Of a DNA stretch of 64,000 nt, positions 1 to 8,407 are shown one piece after another (within the stretch, counting starts at the first letter, position 1; every line of letters starts with the position of its first letter). Source of the stretch: Actinoallomurus sp963736325 (GTDB lineage Bacteria; Actinomycetota; Actinomycetes; Streptosporangiales; Streptosporangiaceae); contig CAVTOG010000010.1 in assembly GCA_963736325.1 (NCBI GenBank), positions 372,001 to 436,000 on the forward strand. The letters are read 5' to 3'. The position numbers were made by a program, and so were the translations under genes. The notes under the pieces were generated by a model. It was not told the origin of the DNA and did not search any database. It saw only the letters and a list, made by a program, of their open reading frames with translations.

Positions 1-1361
1 GCGTGGCCGGTGACGAGCCAGCCCTCGCCGCCGGAGGGGAACCGCAGACGGTGCACTCCGCCCTTGAGTCCCTCCTCGCGGTAGCCGTCCGGGGGGTCGA
101 ACGGGCAGCTTCTCCGCCTCGGCAGGTCGATCGCCTCCGAGCCGGCTCCGCCGACGATGAGGTCGGCCGCGCGTTCCGCGCCGCCGGCGGCCTCGATGTC
201 GGCGCCCAGGGCGCGCACACGCTCGCGTACGGCCGGGTCCTCCGCCACCGCGAGCACCGCCTCCCGCAGCCGTTCGGCGGTCAACCCGTCCGGGTCGACG
301 CGGCGGCCGAGGCCGAGCTCGGCCACGCGGTCGGCGTTGATGCGCTGCTCGGGCTGGAACGGCACGACGACGAGGGGCGTCGCGTGCTGCCCGGCGCGCA
401 TGATGCTGCCCATCCCGGCCTGGGAGACGAACACGTCGGCGTGGCGCAGCACATCGCCGTACGGCACCCAGCGCCGTACCTCGAACTCGGGCGGCAGGGC
501 GGCGGCGGTCTCGTCGTCCAGGGCGTCGCCGACGGCGAGCACGACGTGCCACGGCAGGCCGGACAGCGCCTCGGCGCAGGTGCGGAAGAACTCGGGCTGG
601 TCGTTGACCACGGTGCCCAGCGACACGAACACGATCGGCCGGCCGTCGCCGGGCGGTGTCCACTCCGGCTCGCCGTCGTCCTGCGCGTGGCAGGGGCCGA
701 TGAACGCGTGGTCGTCGCCGAACGTCTCGCCGCACGGCTGGAACGACCGGGGCAGGAACACCAGGCTCCGCTCACCCTTGCCCGTCGTGATCGCGTCGGA
801 CTCGTCCGGGTCGATGTCGTTCTCGGCGAGGAACGAGGCCAGCATCTCCTTGAACGTCAGGATCGCCGGGTGGTCCTCCGCGAGTTGCGGATGCCCGGCG
901 TGCTCGACCTGCGCCTCCATCAGCGAGAACGCCTCGTTCGAGGCGAAGACCGGCAGCAGTTGGAAGGAGGGCACCGCCCACTTGCGGCTGAGGACGCGGC
1001 CCGGGGCCCAGACGGTGGAGTCGTAGGCGATGACGTCGGGCCGGTCGGCCTCGATCTGCCGCTCGATCGCCCCGGTGGTGCCGATGATCTCCGAGACGTA
1101 CTGCAGGAACGCGCGGCCGACCTCGTCGTCGGCCCAGGTCGCCGGCGGCTTCACGGTCGACATCAGCGAGGTGTCGTACGCGATCACGGACGCGCCCGTG
1201 CTCGCCGCGGTCGGCGCGACGGCCTCGGTCACCGCGTAGGTCACCCGGTGACCGCGGCGGATCAGCTCCCGCGCCACCGAGAGCGTCGGCGTCACGTGCC
1301 CCGCGGATGGGTAGGGCAGAAACAGGACGTGTCGGGTTGGACCGGTATCACTGCGCACATC
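1..1361 (-). CDS. MGT-family glycosyltransferase reading into a cytochrome P450-like N-terminus (3' partial)
   Basis: Reads on the minus strand off the left edge. Residues of about 15-405 form a macrolide-type UDP/dTDP-sugar glycosyltransferase (GT1 fold): an N-terminal segment LPYPSAGHVTPT, then RPDVIAYDSTVWAPGR, GRPIVFVSLGTVVNDQPEF, and the nucleotide-sugar region SQAGMGSIMRAGQHATP. The domain ends near AERAADLIVGG. No stop follows: after about 15 residues the frame enters CPFDPPDGYREEGLKGGVHR and FPSGGEGWLVTGH, typical of the start of an actinobacterial cytochrome P450, with no internal start codon visible. This is either a GT-P450 fusion or a lost stop. The start is uncertain: ATG 1361 is in frame but has no clear Shine-Dalgarno. 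A GTG at 1359 in another frame encodes the family-like residues TRHVLF and meets this frame at a run of four T (1320-1323), suggesting a one-base insertion. Likely role: glycosylation of the product or self-resistance; acceptor unknown. Confidence 0.8.
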
Positions 1362-1419
1362 TGCATCGTCACTGCCGATCGGTACAGATGTCGCCGGTCG
1401 AGTGCGAGGTCTAGCAAAT

Positions 1420-1985
1420 CCCTCACAAGGTCGTCGTGCGTGCTCGGGCCGGCCGAGCGGATCCGTGAGATCCACGGCGAGTGGGACGGTACCTACAGGC
1501 AGCCCGCGTATCACCGCTGAGCTACGCGAGGACGGTGAGGTGGTCGACCACAAGAAGGTGGAGCGGGTGATGCGCAAGCACGGCATCGTCGGGCCGCACC
1601 TGCGTAAGAAGGTCCGCACCACCGTCCCTGCGCCGTCGCATCAGTAGGTGCCGGACCTGCTCAAGCGGGACTTCACCGCCACCGCCCTGGGCCGGCGGTA
1701 CGTCGGTGATCTCACCTACCTGCCGATCGGCGAGGGCCAGTTCCTGTACCTGGCGACCGTAATCAACCTGTTTTCCCGCCGCCTGGCCGGCTGGTCGATC
1801 GCCGGTCACATGCGCACCGAGCTCGTGGTCGACGCACTGGAAGCGCGAGCCCCTGAAGGGCGCGCACCGGTGGGCCTCAGCCCACCACGCTCGCCTGGCC
1901 GTCTTCCGCTGTATCACTAGGTGCAACACACGAAGGAGACACTCCAAACTTGAGCAAACTGGCCCAATCACTTGTAACACACGAC
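1420..1985 (+). pseudogene. Degraded IS3-family transposase (OrfB, rve integrase) remnant
   Basis: Pieces of an IS3-family OrfB transposase appear in order but in different frames: IREIHGEWDGTY, then PRITAELREDG and VERVMRKHGIVGPHLRKKVR, a TAG stop after PSHQ at 1645-1647, then VPDLLKRDFTATALGRRYVG and DLTYLPIGEGQFLYLATVIN with the integrase-core Asp context. After about 1850 the frame shifts again and similarity fades by about 1985. The N-terminal half, the OrfA gene and the terminal inverted repeats are not visible. It sits between two related glycosyltransferase genes, so it may mark a past rearrangement. It cannot encode an active transposase. Confidence 0.85.
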
Positions 1986-2042
1986 TAAAGTGCTAACCGA
2001 GATATGACAGCCGGTGTCAACAATCCGGGGGAACCCCCGACG

Positions 2043-3248
2043 ATGTCAGCAATGCGAGAGAACGACTCACAACACGTCGTGCTGTGCACGATCCCCGGCT
2101 ACGGCCACGTCACACCGGTGCTCGACGTCGTCACCGAACTGGTGGCCCGCGGCGCGCGCGTCACCGTCGCCACGGGCGCGCAGTTCACGGAGACCCTGGA
2201 GGCGGCCGGCGTGGCCACCCTGACGTACGCGGCCACGGAGTCCGGCGACACGACGGCGCACGCGGTCGCGGAGGCGCTCTCGGACCTGGCCGGGTTCCTC
2301 GCGCCGCTCACGCCCATTCAGGCGCTGCTGGACGAGGACCCGCCGGACGTGCTCGCCTTCGACTCGACGATGTGGCTCGCCGGCCGGGTGCTGGCGCACG
2401 ACCGGTCGTGCGCGACGGTGCAGCTGAGCCCGTGCTTCGCCTCGAATGAGGCCTTCTCGCTGCCGGAACGGGTCGCGGCGCACGTGACGGAGAGCCCGTC
2501 CGCCCCCGCGTCCGACGATGGCGGCGCCGTGGACCTGGCCGCCGTCCTCGCCGCCGCCGGGATGACCGGCGACCTCGCCGCCCTGCTCAGCGACGAGAAG
2601 GACCAGAAGCTGGTGTTCGTCCCCCGCGAGTTCCAGTTCGCCGGCGACAGCTTCGACGACCGGCACACCTTCGTCGGCCCGTGCCTCGGGCCCCGGCGCC
2701 TGGCCGGCTCCTGGGATCCGCCGCCGGACGGCAATCCCGTCCTGCTGGTCTCCCTGGGGACCTCGGCCTTCAACGACCAGCCGGACTTCTTCCGCTCGTG
2801 CGCGGACGCCTTCGACGGCCTGCCGTGGAACCTCGTGCTGACACTGGGCAGCGGCACCGACCCGGCCACTCTCGAACCGCTCCCCCGCAACGTGCGCGCG
2901 TACCGCTGGCTGCCGCACCCCGCCGTCCTCGCCCATGCGCGCGCGTTCGTCTGCCCGGCGGGCATGGGGAGCATCATGGAGGCCCTGTCGTGTGCCACGC
3001 CCCTGGTCGTCGTGCCACAACACGGCGAGCAGGAGGTCAACGCGGAGCGCATCGTGGAGCTCGGGCTCGGCCGGCGGATCGCGCGCGACGACGTGACCCC
3101 TGAGCTGATCCGCGACACCGTCCTCGCCGTGGCCACCGACCCGAACGTCATCGGGCGGGTCGAGGCGATGAGCAGGTACTGCCGCGACGCGGGCGGGCAC
3201 CCGCGCGCCGCCGAGGAGATCCTCGCGGCCGCGCCTCGCCGCGCGTAA
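2043..3248 (+). CDS. MGT-family (macrolide-type) glycosyltransferase
   Basis: About 401 aa, normal length for the family. The N-terminus QHVVLCTIPGYGHVTPVLDV is the acceptor-domain start; LAFDSTMWLAGRVLAHD, NPVLLVSLGTSAFNDQPDF and CPAGMGSIMEALSCATPLVV are family hallmarks, the last being the nucleotide-sugar signature with the downstream PQHGEQEVNAERI segment. It is clearly related to the glycosyltransferase that ends at 1361 on the other strand. ATG 2043 is chosen because GGGGGAA (2027-2033) gives a ribosome binding site about 9 bases upstream; ATG 2004 and ATG 2052 are alternatives. The upstream G-rich and C-rich runs (2027-2040) can form a small hairpin. Expected to transfer a dTDP- or UDP-sugar to a small-molecule acceptor, either in product maturation or resistance. 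The nearby deoxysugar genes (6.6-8.1 kb) suggest a deoxysugar donor, but this is inference. Confidence 0.85.
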   Translation: MSAMRENDSQHVVLCTIPGYGHVTPVLDVVTELVARGARVTVATGAQFTETLEAAGVATLTYAATESGDTTAHAVAEALSDLAGFLAPLTPIQALLDEDPPDVLAFDSTMWLAGRVLAHDRSCATVQLSPCFASNEAFSLPERVAAHVTESPSAPASDDGGAVDLAAVLAAAGMTGDLAALLSDEKDQKLVFVPREFQFAGDSFDDRHTFVGPCLGPRRLAGSWDPPPDGNPVLLVSLGTSAFNDQPDFFRSCADAFDGLPWNLVLTLGSGTDPATLEPLPRNVRAYRWLPHPAVLAHARAFVCPAGMGSIMEALSCATPLVVVPQHGEQEVNAERIVELGLGRRIARDDVTPELIRDTVLAVATDPNVIGRVEAMSRYCRDAGGHPRAAEEILAAAPRRA

Positions 3249-3259
3249 ACCGTGACGAG

Positions 3260-3303
3260 GCGACGTCCGGCGCAGTTACTGGGGGTTCTGCGCCGGACGT
3301 CGC
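3260..3303. terminator. Bidirectional rho-independent-type terminator
   Basis: A perfect 16-bp inverted repeat: left arm GCGACGTCCGGCGCAG (3260-3275), right arm CTGCGCCGGACGTCGC (3288-3303), 12-base loop, short T run on the right. It sits between the convergent glycosyltransferase (ends 3248, plus) and ABC permease (ends 3329, minus), so it can serve both. Confidence 0.85.
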
Positions 3304-3328
3304 TTTCCAGGCGGGAGTAGCCCCCCGC

Positions 3329-4144
3329 CTAGCCGGAGTCCCTCTTGCTCAGCGCCAGATAGGCGGAGCCGAGGAAGGCGAGCACCCACGCGGTCAGGAC
3401 CCAGCCGGCCACCTGCGGATCGAGGTAGGTGGCCGAGTTCAGGTCCCGGTGCGTGTTGGTGAGGTTCTCGGCGGCCGAGGCCGGCAGGTAGGCCATGACG
3501 TGCTCGAGGACCCACCGCGGCAGCAGCTGGCCGACCAGCAGCGGGGCGAAGATCATGCCGATCCCGGTCGCGATGGCACCGGCCGCGCTGCGTAGCAGCA
3601 CCGTGAGCGACAGCGCGATCAACGAGAACGCCGCCATCTCACTGCCCCAGTTGATGAGGCTGGGCAGCACACCGGGGCTGCCCAGACCGACCGCCATCGA
3701 CGGGTCGGCGTTCCGGATGATCGACTGGCCGGCCAGGAAGGCCACGGTCGTGAAGACGATGCCCGACACGTAGGCGGGCAGCCCGACGGTGATCGCCTTC
3801 GCGAGGAGGACCCGCATGCGGTTCGGCGTGACGGTGAGCGTCAGCCGCATCATCCCGGTGGAGAACTCCGACGCCACGCTCAGCGAGCCGAAGACGATGA
3901 ACAGGATGACGCTCAGGTCGATGCCGACGCGAGTGGTGGCCGAGGCGTCGAAGTTCGCGCGATCCGCCGCCGTCATCTTGTCGAACGTCGTGGTGACGGC
4001 GAAGGTGAACAGCAGCGAGAGGCCGATCCCGACCGCCGCGGCGATCACCAGCAGCATCCAGGTCGACCGCACGGACCGCAGCTTGGTCCACTCGGATCTC
4101 GTCGTGTCCCGCAGGCCGGGCGACGGCACGGTCGCGGTGGTCAT
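3329..4144 (-). CDS. ABC-2 type transporter permease
   Basis: 271 aa integral membrane protein with about six hydrophobic segments. The first follows the cytosolic start EWTKLRSVRSTWMLLVIAAA, which is typical of single-chain ABC-2 permeases paired with DrrA/CcmA-like ATPases. Later segments include VILFIVFGSLSVASEF, PAYVSGIVFTTVAFLAG, FSLIALSLTVLLRSAAGA and a final one near AWVLAFLGSAYLALS. The start ATG (4144) overlaps the stop of the upstream ATPase gene (ATGA-type overlap), so the two are translationally coupled and form one two-component exporter. Probable function: export of, or resistance to, a small molecule; the substrate cannot be told from sequence. Confidence 0.9.
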   Translation of the reverse strand: MTTATVPSPGLRDTTRSEWTKLRSVRSTWMLLVIAAAVGIGLSLLFTFAVTTTFDKMTAADRANFDASATTRVGIDLSVILFIVFGSLSVASEFSTGMMRLTLTVTPNRMRVLLAKAITVGLPAYVSGIVFTTVAFLAGQSIIRNADPSMAVGLGSPGVLPSLINWGSEMAAFSLIALSLTVLLRSAAGAIATGIGMIFAPLLVGQLLPRWVLEHVMAYLPASAAENLTNTHRDLNSATYLDPQVAGWVLTAWVLAFLGSAYLALSKRDSG

Positions 4145-5118
4145 GACTTCTCGCTCCCTTCCGCGGCGAGCGCGTGCATGGTCTCCGCCAGCTCCTCGTG
4201 CACCGGTTTCGCCGCGCTCTCCGCCCGATACTGCACGCTGTCGTGAGTAAGGTCCATAAAGGCGGCCTCAAGACTCGCCCGGCACGGCGTGAGCTCGTGC
4301 AGCCCGATGCGCGCCTCCAGCGCGATGTCACCGATGCGTGCGGCGTCCATCTCGGCCACGATCAGTGCGCCGCCGTCCTCGGCGGTCACCGACGCGCCCT
4401 CGCGCGTGAGCGCCTCGGCCAGGTCGGTCGCGTTCGGCGAGACCACCCGCACATGGCTGCGCGAACTGCGCTGCGTCAGCTCGGTGATCGGCATGTCGGC
4501 CATCAGCTTGCCGCGGCCGATGACGATCACGTGCTCGGCGGTCTCCTCCATCTCGTTCATCAGGTGGCTGGAGATGAAGACCGTGCGGCCCTCGGCCGCG
4601 AGCTCCTTCACGAGCGTGCGGACCCAGAGGATGCCGTCCGGGTCGAGCCCGTTCAGCGGCTCGTCGAACAGCAGCGTCGGAGGGTCGCCCAGAAGCGCCG
4701 TCGCGATGCCGAGGCGCTGGTACATGCCCAGCGAGAAACCGCCGACGTGCTTGCCCGCGACGTCGGCGAGGCCGACACGGCCGAGCGTCTCCTCGACCCG
4801 TTTTCTTCCGATCCCGGCCGCCTGCGCCACCCAGAGCAGGTGGCTGAAGGCCGACCGGCCGCTGGTCACCGCGCGCGCGTCGAGCAGCGCGCCCACTTCG
4901 TGGAGCGGTGCCGGCAGATCGCGATAGTTCTTGCCTCCGACGGTCACCGCCCCGTCGCTCGGCACGTCCAGCCCCAAGATCATCCGCATGGTGGTGGACT
5001 TGCCCGCGCCGTTCGGCCCGAGGAACCCGGTGACGACGCCCGGCTCCACGGTGAACGTCAGGTCATCGGCGGCGGTCGTCCGCCCGTATCTCTTAGAAAG
5101 GCCCTGTGCCTCGATCAT
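4141..5118 (-). CDS. ABC transporter ATP-binding protein (drug-export type)
   Basis: 325 aa from ATG 5118. Walker A is GPNGAGKST (about residues 36-44), Walker B is LLFDEPLNGLDPDG, and the switch histidine lies in VFISSHLMNEME. The signature motif reads FSLGMYQRLG, so LGMYQ replaces the usual LSGGQ, as is common in this DrrA-like subgroup. A 100-residue C-terminal extension after the nucleotide-binding domain is also usual there. ATG 5118 is preferred over GTG 5127 because AGGGAAG lies 8 bases upstream of it. It overlaps the permease gene by four bases. It energises export by the partner permease at the cytoplasmic face of the membrane. Confidence 0.92.
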   Translation of the reverse strand: MIEAQGLSKRYGRTTAADDLTFTVEPGVVTGFLGPNGAGKSTTMRMILGLDVPSDGAVTVGGKNYRDLPAPLHEVGALLDARAVTSGRSAFSHLLWVAQAAGIGRKRVEETLGRVGLADVAGKHVGGFSLGMYQRLGIATALLGDPPTLLFDEPLNGLDPDGILWVRTLVKELAAEGRTVFISSHLMNEMEETAEHVIVIGRGKLMADMPITELTQRSSRSHVRVVSPNATDLAEALTREGASVTAEDGGALIVAEMDAARIGDIALEARIGLHELTPCRASLEAAFMDLTHDSVQYRAESAAKPVHEELAETMHALAAEGSEKS

Positions 5119-5406
5119 TGCTTTCACTTCCCTGGCCGCTTCCGGCTCTCCTTGCTCATTCAGCCAACCGGGACGGGGTGTGTGCAGCTAGAAGCGAAGG
5201 TGGTCGTTGTGGACAACCAAAGTTGGTGCGGGATGGCGCTGCCTCCGGTCGGCTCGTGCCCGCCGGTCGTGGTCGCCGAAAGGCCCGGATCAGGCGACCA
5301 AGGTAATCCCTTTGCCGATGAAGATCTCTGGTCGAATTCCTCGATTTCGTCTGGCGTGAAGCGGCGGAGGTTGTCACGGTCCAGGGGCCACCGCGACCAT
5401 GTCGGC

Positions 5407-6528
5407 ATGTCGAATCGATCCCGTCCGCTCCACTACCTCGTGGCGCCCACCGGCGCGCCGAACTACGGTGACGAGCTCATCGCGGCCACCTGGCTGCGAT
5501 ATATGGCCGAGATCGATCCGGACGCGGACGTCGTCCTCGACTGCCTCAACCCCATCGGGATCACCGATACCGTCCTGCGGATCCACCCGCGGCTCCGGCC
5601 GACGACCATGCTGTGGCAGCTGTGCATCCGGCACGTGGACCAGGGCGCGCAGGCCGCCCACACGGTCCGCGACATCGTCCGCGACCCGGATTCCGCCACC
5701 GTCGGCATCGACGACCTACGCGAGAGCCTCGGTCTGCTCCGGCGTGCCGACGTCGTGCACATCCTGGGCGGCGGGTTCTTCAACGCCATGTGGCCCTGCT
5801 TCCTCGGCCTGCTCGGCGGCGTCGGCGCGGCGGTGGAGGTCTCCGGCGGACGGGCCGTGATGACGGGGCAGGGCATGTCACCGCCGGTCGAAGGCGTCGG
5901 CGACCTGTACGCCGACCTCCTCGGGCGGTTCGACGTGGTCGACGTCCGCGACACTCCGTCGGCCGCCGTCGCGGGAGCCGCCTCGACCTGTTCGGGGGAC
6001 GACGTCTTCCTCGCTCCTCCTTCGGGCTCCACCTGGGGGAACGTGCCGGAGATGATGGTGTCCGTCCAGTCGCAGCTGTCCGGGCTGGCAGCGGAGGAGA
6101 TGGTCTCCCTCGTCGCGAAGACGGCCGCCGAGTGGGCCGTCTCCGACATTGGGCTGCTCGAGTGCATCCCCGGCCAGGACCAGAAACTGCTGGCCCTCGT
6201 CGAGGAGGCGCTCCCCGGCGTCCGGCGCTACTCGCTGCGAGACGTGATGGAGCGCGGGCTGCCGGCCGCCCCCGGGCAGTGCTGGCTGTCCACCCGCTTC
6301 CACCCTCATCTCGTCGCCGCCGCCTGCGGGGCCTCGGGCGTCGCCGTCAACATCAACGGCGACTACTACGGGACGAAGCATCGTTCGCTCATCGAGCGGG
6401 GCTCCGGCTGGACCCTGCTCGAAACGCCGGCCGTGGTGCCGCGCCCCTGTGACGGCGGGTTCGGCCCCGAGCGGCTCACCGAACTGCGCGCGGGGAAGCG
6501 CGCGGTCGCCGATCGGATCTACCGCTGA
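5407..6528 (+). CDS. Polysaccharide pyruvyl transferase family protein
   Basis: 373 aa. The start LHYLVAPTGAPNYGDELIAA, the segment ADVVHILGGGFFNAMWPCF and the C-terminal STRFHPHLVAAACGASGVAV (a conserved R-F-H block that binds the donor) match the polysaccharide pyruvyl transferase family (PF04230, CsaB/WcaK-like). Known members transfer pyruvyl from phosphoenolpyruvate to sugars as ketals. Here the acceptor is unknown; neighbouring deoxysugar genes suggest a sugar of the final product or of the envelope. The frame is open far upstream in antisense over the ABC gene, so the start was placed at ATG 5407, just before conserved sequence; no strong Shine-Dalgarno is visible. The 288-base gap to the divergent ABC operon (5119-5406) presumably holds both promoters. 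Confidence 0.75.
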   Translation: MSNRSRPLHYLVAPTGAPNYGDELIAATWLRYMAEIDPDADVVLDCLNPIGITDTVLRIHPRLRPTTMLWQLCIRHVDQGAQAAHTVRDIVRDPDSATVGIDDLRESLGLLRRADVVHILGGGFFNAMWPCFLGLLGGVGAAVEVSGGRAVMTGQGMSPPVEGVGDLYADLLGRFDVVDVRDTPSAAVAGAASTCSGDDVFLAPPSGSTWGNVPEMMVSVQSQLSGLAAEEMVSLVAKTAAEWAVSDIGLLECIPGQDQKLLALVEEALPGVRRYSLRDVMERGLPAAPGQCWLSTRFHPHLVAAACGASGVAVNINGDYYGTKHRSLIERGSGWTLLETPAVVPRPCDGGFGPERLTELRAGKRAVADRIYR

Positions 6529-6633
6529 GCGCCCGGCGAACGCGACCTGGACGAACTCCCGGCAGCGGCCACGCGCAGGCCGCATCGGGGAACCCGCCTT
6601 ACGAAGGAGAGGTGCGCGATGGCTCGTGGACGT

Positions 6634-7491
6634 TCAGGAAGAGACATCCGCCAGCACCGGGCCGGCGGCAACGGCCCAGCGCTCGTCCCACGCGCCGATC
6701 GCCTTCTGGCCGGCCGCTTCCAGCGCGTCGTGACCGAGGACGGAGTAGGGCGGGCGGTACGCCGGCCGCGGGAACTCTTCGGTCGTGCTGGTGACCACCA
6801 TCGCGGGGTCCAGGCCCATCGAGCCGACGACGGCGCGTGCGAAGCCGTACCACGACACCTCCCCGGCCGCGGTCGCGTGGTAAATACCGGCCGGAGCGTC
6901 CGCGCCGACGAGGTCGATGGCGAGGTCGGCGAGGTCGCGCGACCACGTGGGCTGCCCGACCTGGTCGGCCACCACGGCCAGCCGGTCGCGTTCGGCGGCC
7001 AGCCGCGCGATCGTCTTCGGGAAGCAGCCGCCCGCGGCCCCGTAGAGCCACGCGGTCCGGAGCACGAGGTGATCCGCGCAGCCGGCGCGGACGGCCCATT
7101 CGCCGGCCGCCTTGGTCCTTCCGTAGGCGGAGCGCGGCGCGATCGGAGAGTCCTCCGGGTAGGGCGCGGTAGCGGCGCCGTCGAAGACGTAGTCGGTCGA
7201 TATATGCACGATTTTTGTGTTATGTACGGCGCACGCCATGGCTAGATTCGCCACACCGGCGGCGTTCACCTCGAACGCCGCGGCCTCATTACTCTCCGCA
7301 TCGTCCACCGCCGTCCACGCGGCCGCATTCACCACGACGTCATGACCACGAACCATGGATTCACACGCCGCCGAATCGGTAATGTCCAGCCGTCCACGCG
7401 CTGCCGCCGTTACGGATTCTCCACGCGCCTGGAGCCGATCGACCAGATCGGCGCCGAGCATTCCACCCGCTCCAGCAATCAACCATTTCAT
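6634..7491 (-). CDS. rmlD: dTDP-4-dehydrorhamnose reductase (RmlD-like sugar 4-ketoreductase)
   Basis: 285 aa, standard length. The NAD(P)H Rossmann motif is GAGGMLG (residues 7-13). AAWTAVDDAE and IVHISTDYVFDGAA are RmlD hallmarks. The catalytic Tyr-Lys pair is in YGRTKAAGEW. The C-terminal region includes GIYHATAAGEVSWYGFARAV and RPPYSVL, as in RmlD. It reduces the 4-keto group of a dTDP-6-deoxyhexulose in the cytoplasm. It is divergent from the 3,5-epimerase gene with only 44 bases between starts, so they share a promoter region. The rmlA and rmlB partners are not in the window. The product may be L-rhamnose or another 6-deoxysugar. Confidence 0.92.
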   Translation of the reverse strand: MKWLIAGAGGMLGADLVDRLQARGESVTAAARGRLDITDSAACESMVRGHDVVVNAAAWTAVDDAESNEAAAFEVNAAGVANLAMACAVHNTKIVHISTDYVFDGAATAPYPEDSPIAPRSAYGRTKAAGEWAVRAGCADHLVLRTAWLYGAAGGCFPKTIARLAAERDRLAVVADQVGQPTWSRDLADLAIDLVGADAPAGIYHATAAGEVSWYGFARAVVGSMGLDPAMVVTSTTEEFPRPAYRPPYSVLGHDALEAAGQKAIGAWDERWAVAAGPVLADVSS

Positions 7492-7535
7492 GGCCGCAGT
7501 ATTCCAGTCTGGCGAGAGATTGTCGAGACCCTTAA

Positions 7536-8123
7536 ATGGACGTCAGAGAAGTCGGCATTCCCGGTGCCTTCGTTGTCACGCCGCAAACGTATTCCGATGA
7601 ACGCGGAATGTTCTACGAGATATTCAAGACCACGTCGGTCGAGAAGCTCATCGGTTCACGGTTCGACGCGGCACAGGTCAACTGCTCCATCTCGCAGGCG
7701 GGCGCCCTGCGGGGGATCCATTTTTCGGAGGTCCCTCCCGGCCAGGCGAAGTTCGTCACGTGCATCACCGGATCCATCTTCGACGTCGTGATCGACGTGC
7801 GCCGCGGGTCGCCCACGTACGGGCAGTGGGAGTCGGTGGTCCTGGACGACGTCTCCCGGCAGTGCGTCTATCTCACCGAGGGCCTGGGACACGCTTTTAT
7901 GTCACTCCAGGATAATACGGCGGTCACCTATCTGTGCTCGACCGAATACGACCCGAGTCGCGAGCACACGATCAATGCTTATGACCCCCGGATTTCCGTC
8001 GACTGGCCCGGCGGATTCGAGCCCCGGCTTTCCGCCAGGGATTTGGCGGCGCCGAACCTGAGCGAGATCGAGCAAAAGGGAATTCTGCCCGTCTACGAAT
8101 CCGGCCGGGTGCCGTCCATCTGA
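7536..8123 (+). CDS. rmlC: dTDP-4-dehydrorhamnose 3,5-epimerase (RmlC-like cupin)
   Basis: 195 aa. The opening VREVGIPGAFVVTPQTYSDE and ERGMFYEIFK, the core CSISQAGALRGIHFSEVPPG with the catalytic His of LRGIHF, and IFDVVIDVRRGSPTYGQWES identify the RmlC family. Later FMSLQDNTAVTYLCSTEYDP and INAYDPRISVDWP complete the cupin. It epimerises C3 and/or C5 of a dTDP-4-keto-6-deoxyglucose in the cytoplasm. Related secondary-metabolism enzymes can be 3-, 5- or 3,5-epimerases, and sequence alone does not decide. Divergent partner of the 4-ketoreductase gene. Confidence 0.92.
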   Translation: MDVREVGIPGAFVVTPQTYSDERGMFYEIFKTTSVEKLIGSRFDAAQVNCSISQAGALRGIHFSEVPPGQAKFVTCITGSIFDVVIDVRRGSPTYGQWESVVLDDVSRQCVYLTEGLGHAFMSLQDNTAVTYLCSTEYDPSREHTINAYDPRISVDWPGGFEPRLSARDLAAPNLSEIEQKGILPVYESGRVPSI

Positions 8124-8299
8124 GGCTCGGGCGGCTCTGGGCGAGACCGCCACCCGCACGCGTTCGGAGCGTGACGGGACATGGCGGTCCGCCGGAGTGA
8201 CGCACGCGGGCCGAAGACGCCGGCGACCTCGCGCAGTACGCCGTCACCGGGCGCATCAACGCACTCATGGCCTCCGATCAGCAAGGATCTATCGCCACA

Positions 8300-8368
8300 T
8301 CTGGCAATTTATCCAGACCTTTGACAACACATAATGCTAGTTCTGGACAAAAACGCATGTTCTGGCCA
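8300..8368. promoter_or_regulatory. TCTGG/CCAGA repeats upstream of the GH84 gene
   Basis: Upstream of the secreted hexosaminidase gene lies an inverted repeat TCTGG-N8-CCAGA (8300-8317), followed by two direct copies of GTTCTGG(A/C)CA at 8340-8349 and 8359-8368, 19 bp apart. This AT-richer stretch also contains TTGACA at 8321. It looks like a promoter with operator repeats. It does not match the DasR consensus well enough to assign that regulator. Confidence 0.4.
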
Positions 8369-8407
8369 GGATGTGGCACCCCTAGATCACGACCGAAGGT
8401 GCGCGTC

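Noticed and set aside
3..1520. Long plus-strand open frame opposite the first glycosyltransferase
   Set aside because: It is an antisense shadow caused by high GC at third positions; its translation has no family features except the short transposase piece at the very end.
4174..5406. Plus-strand extension of the pyruvyl-transferase frame through the ABC ATPase gene
   Set aside because: The extra 411 residues are an antisense shadow of the ATPase, so the start was set at 5407.
8300..8368. DasR-type operator
   Set aside because: The repeats share only TGG/CCA cores with the DasR consensus, which is too little to assign.
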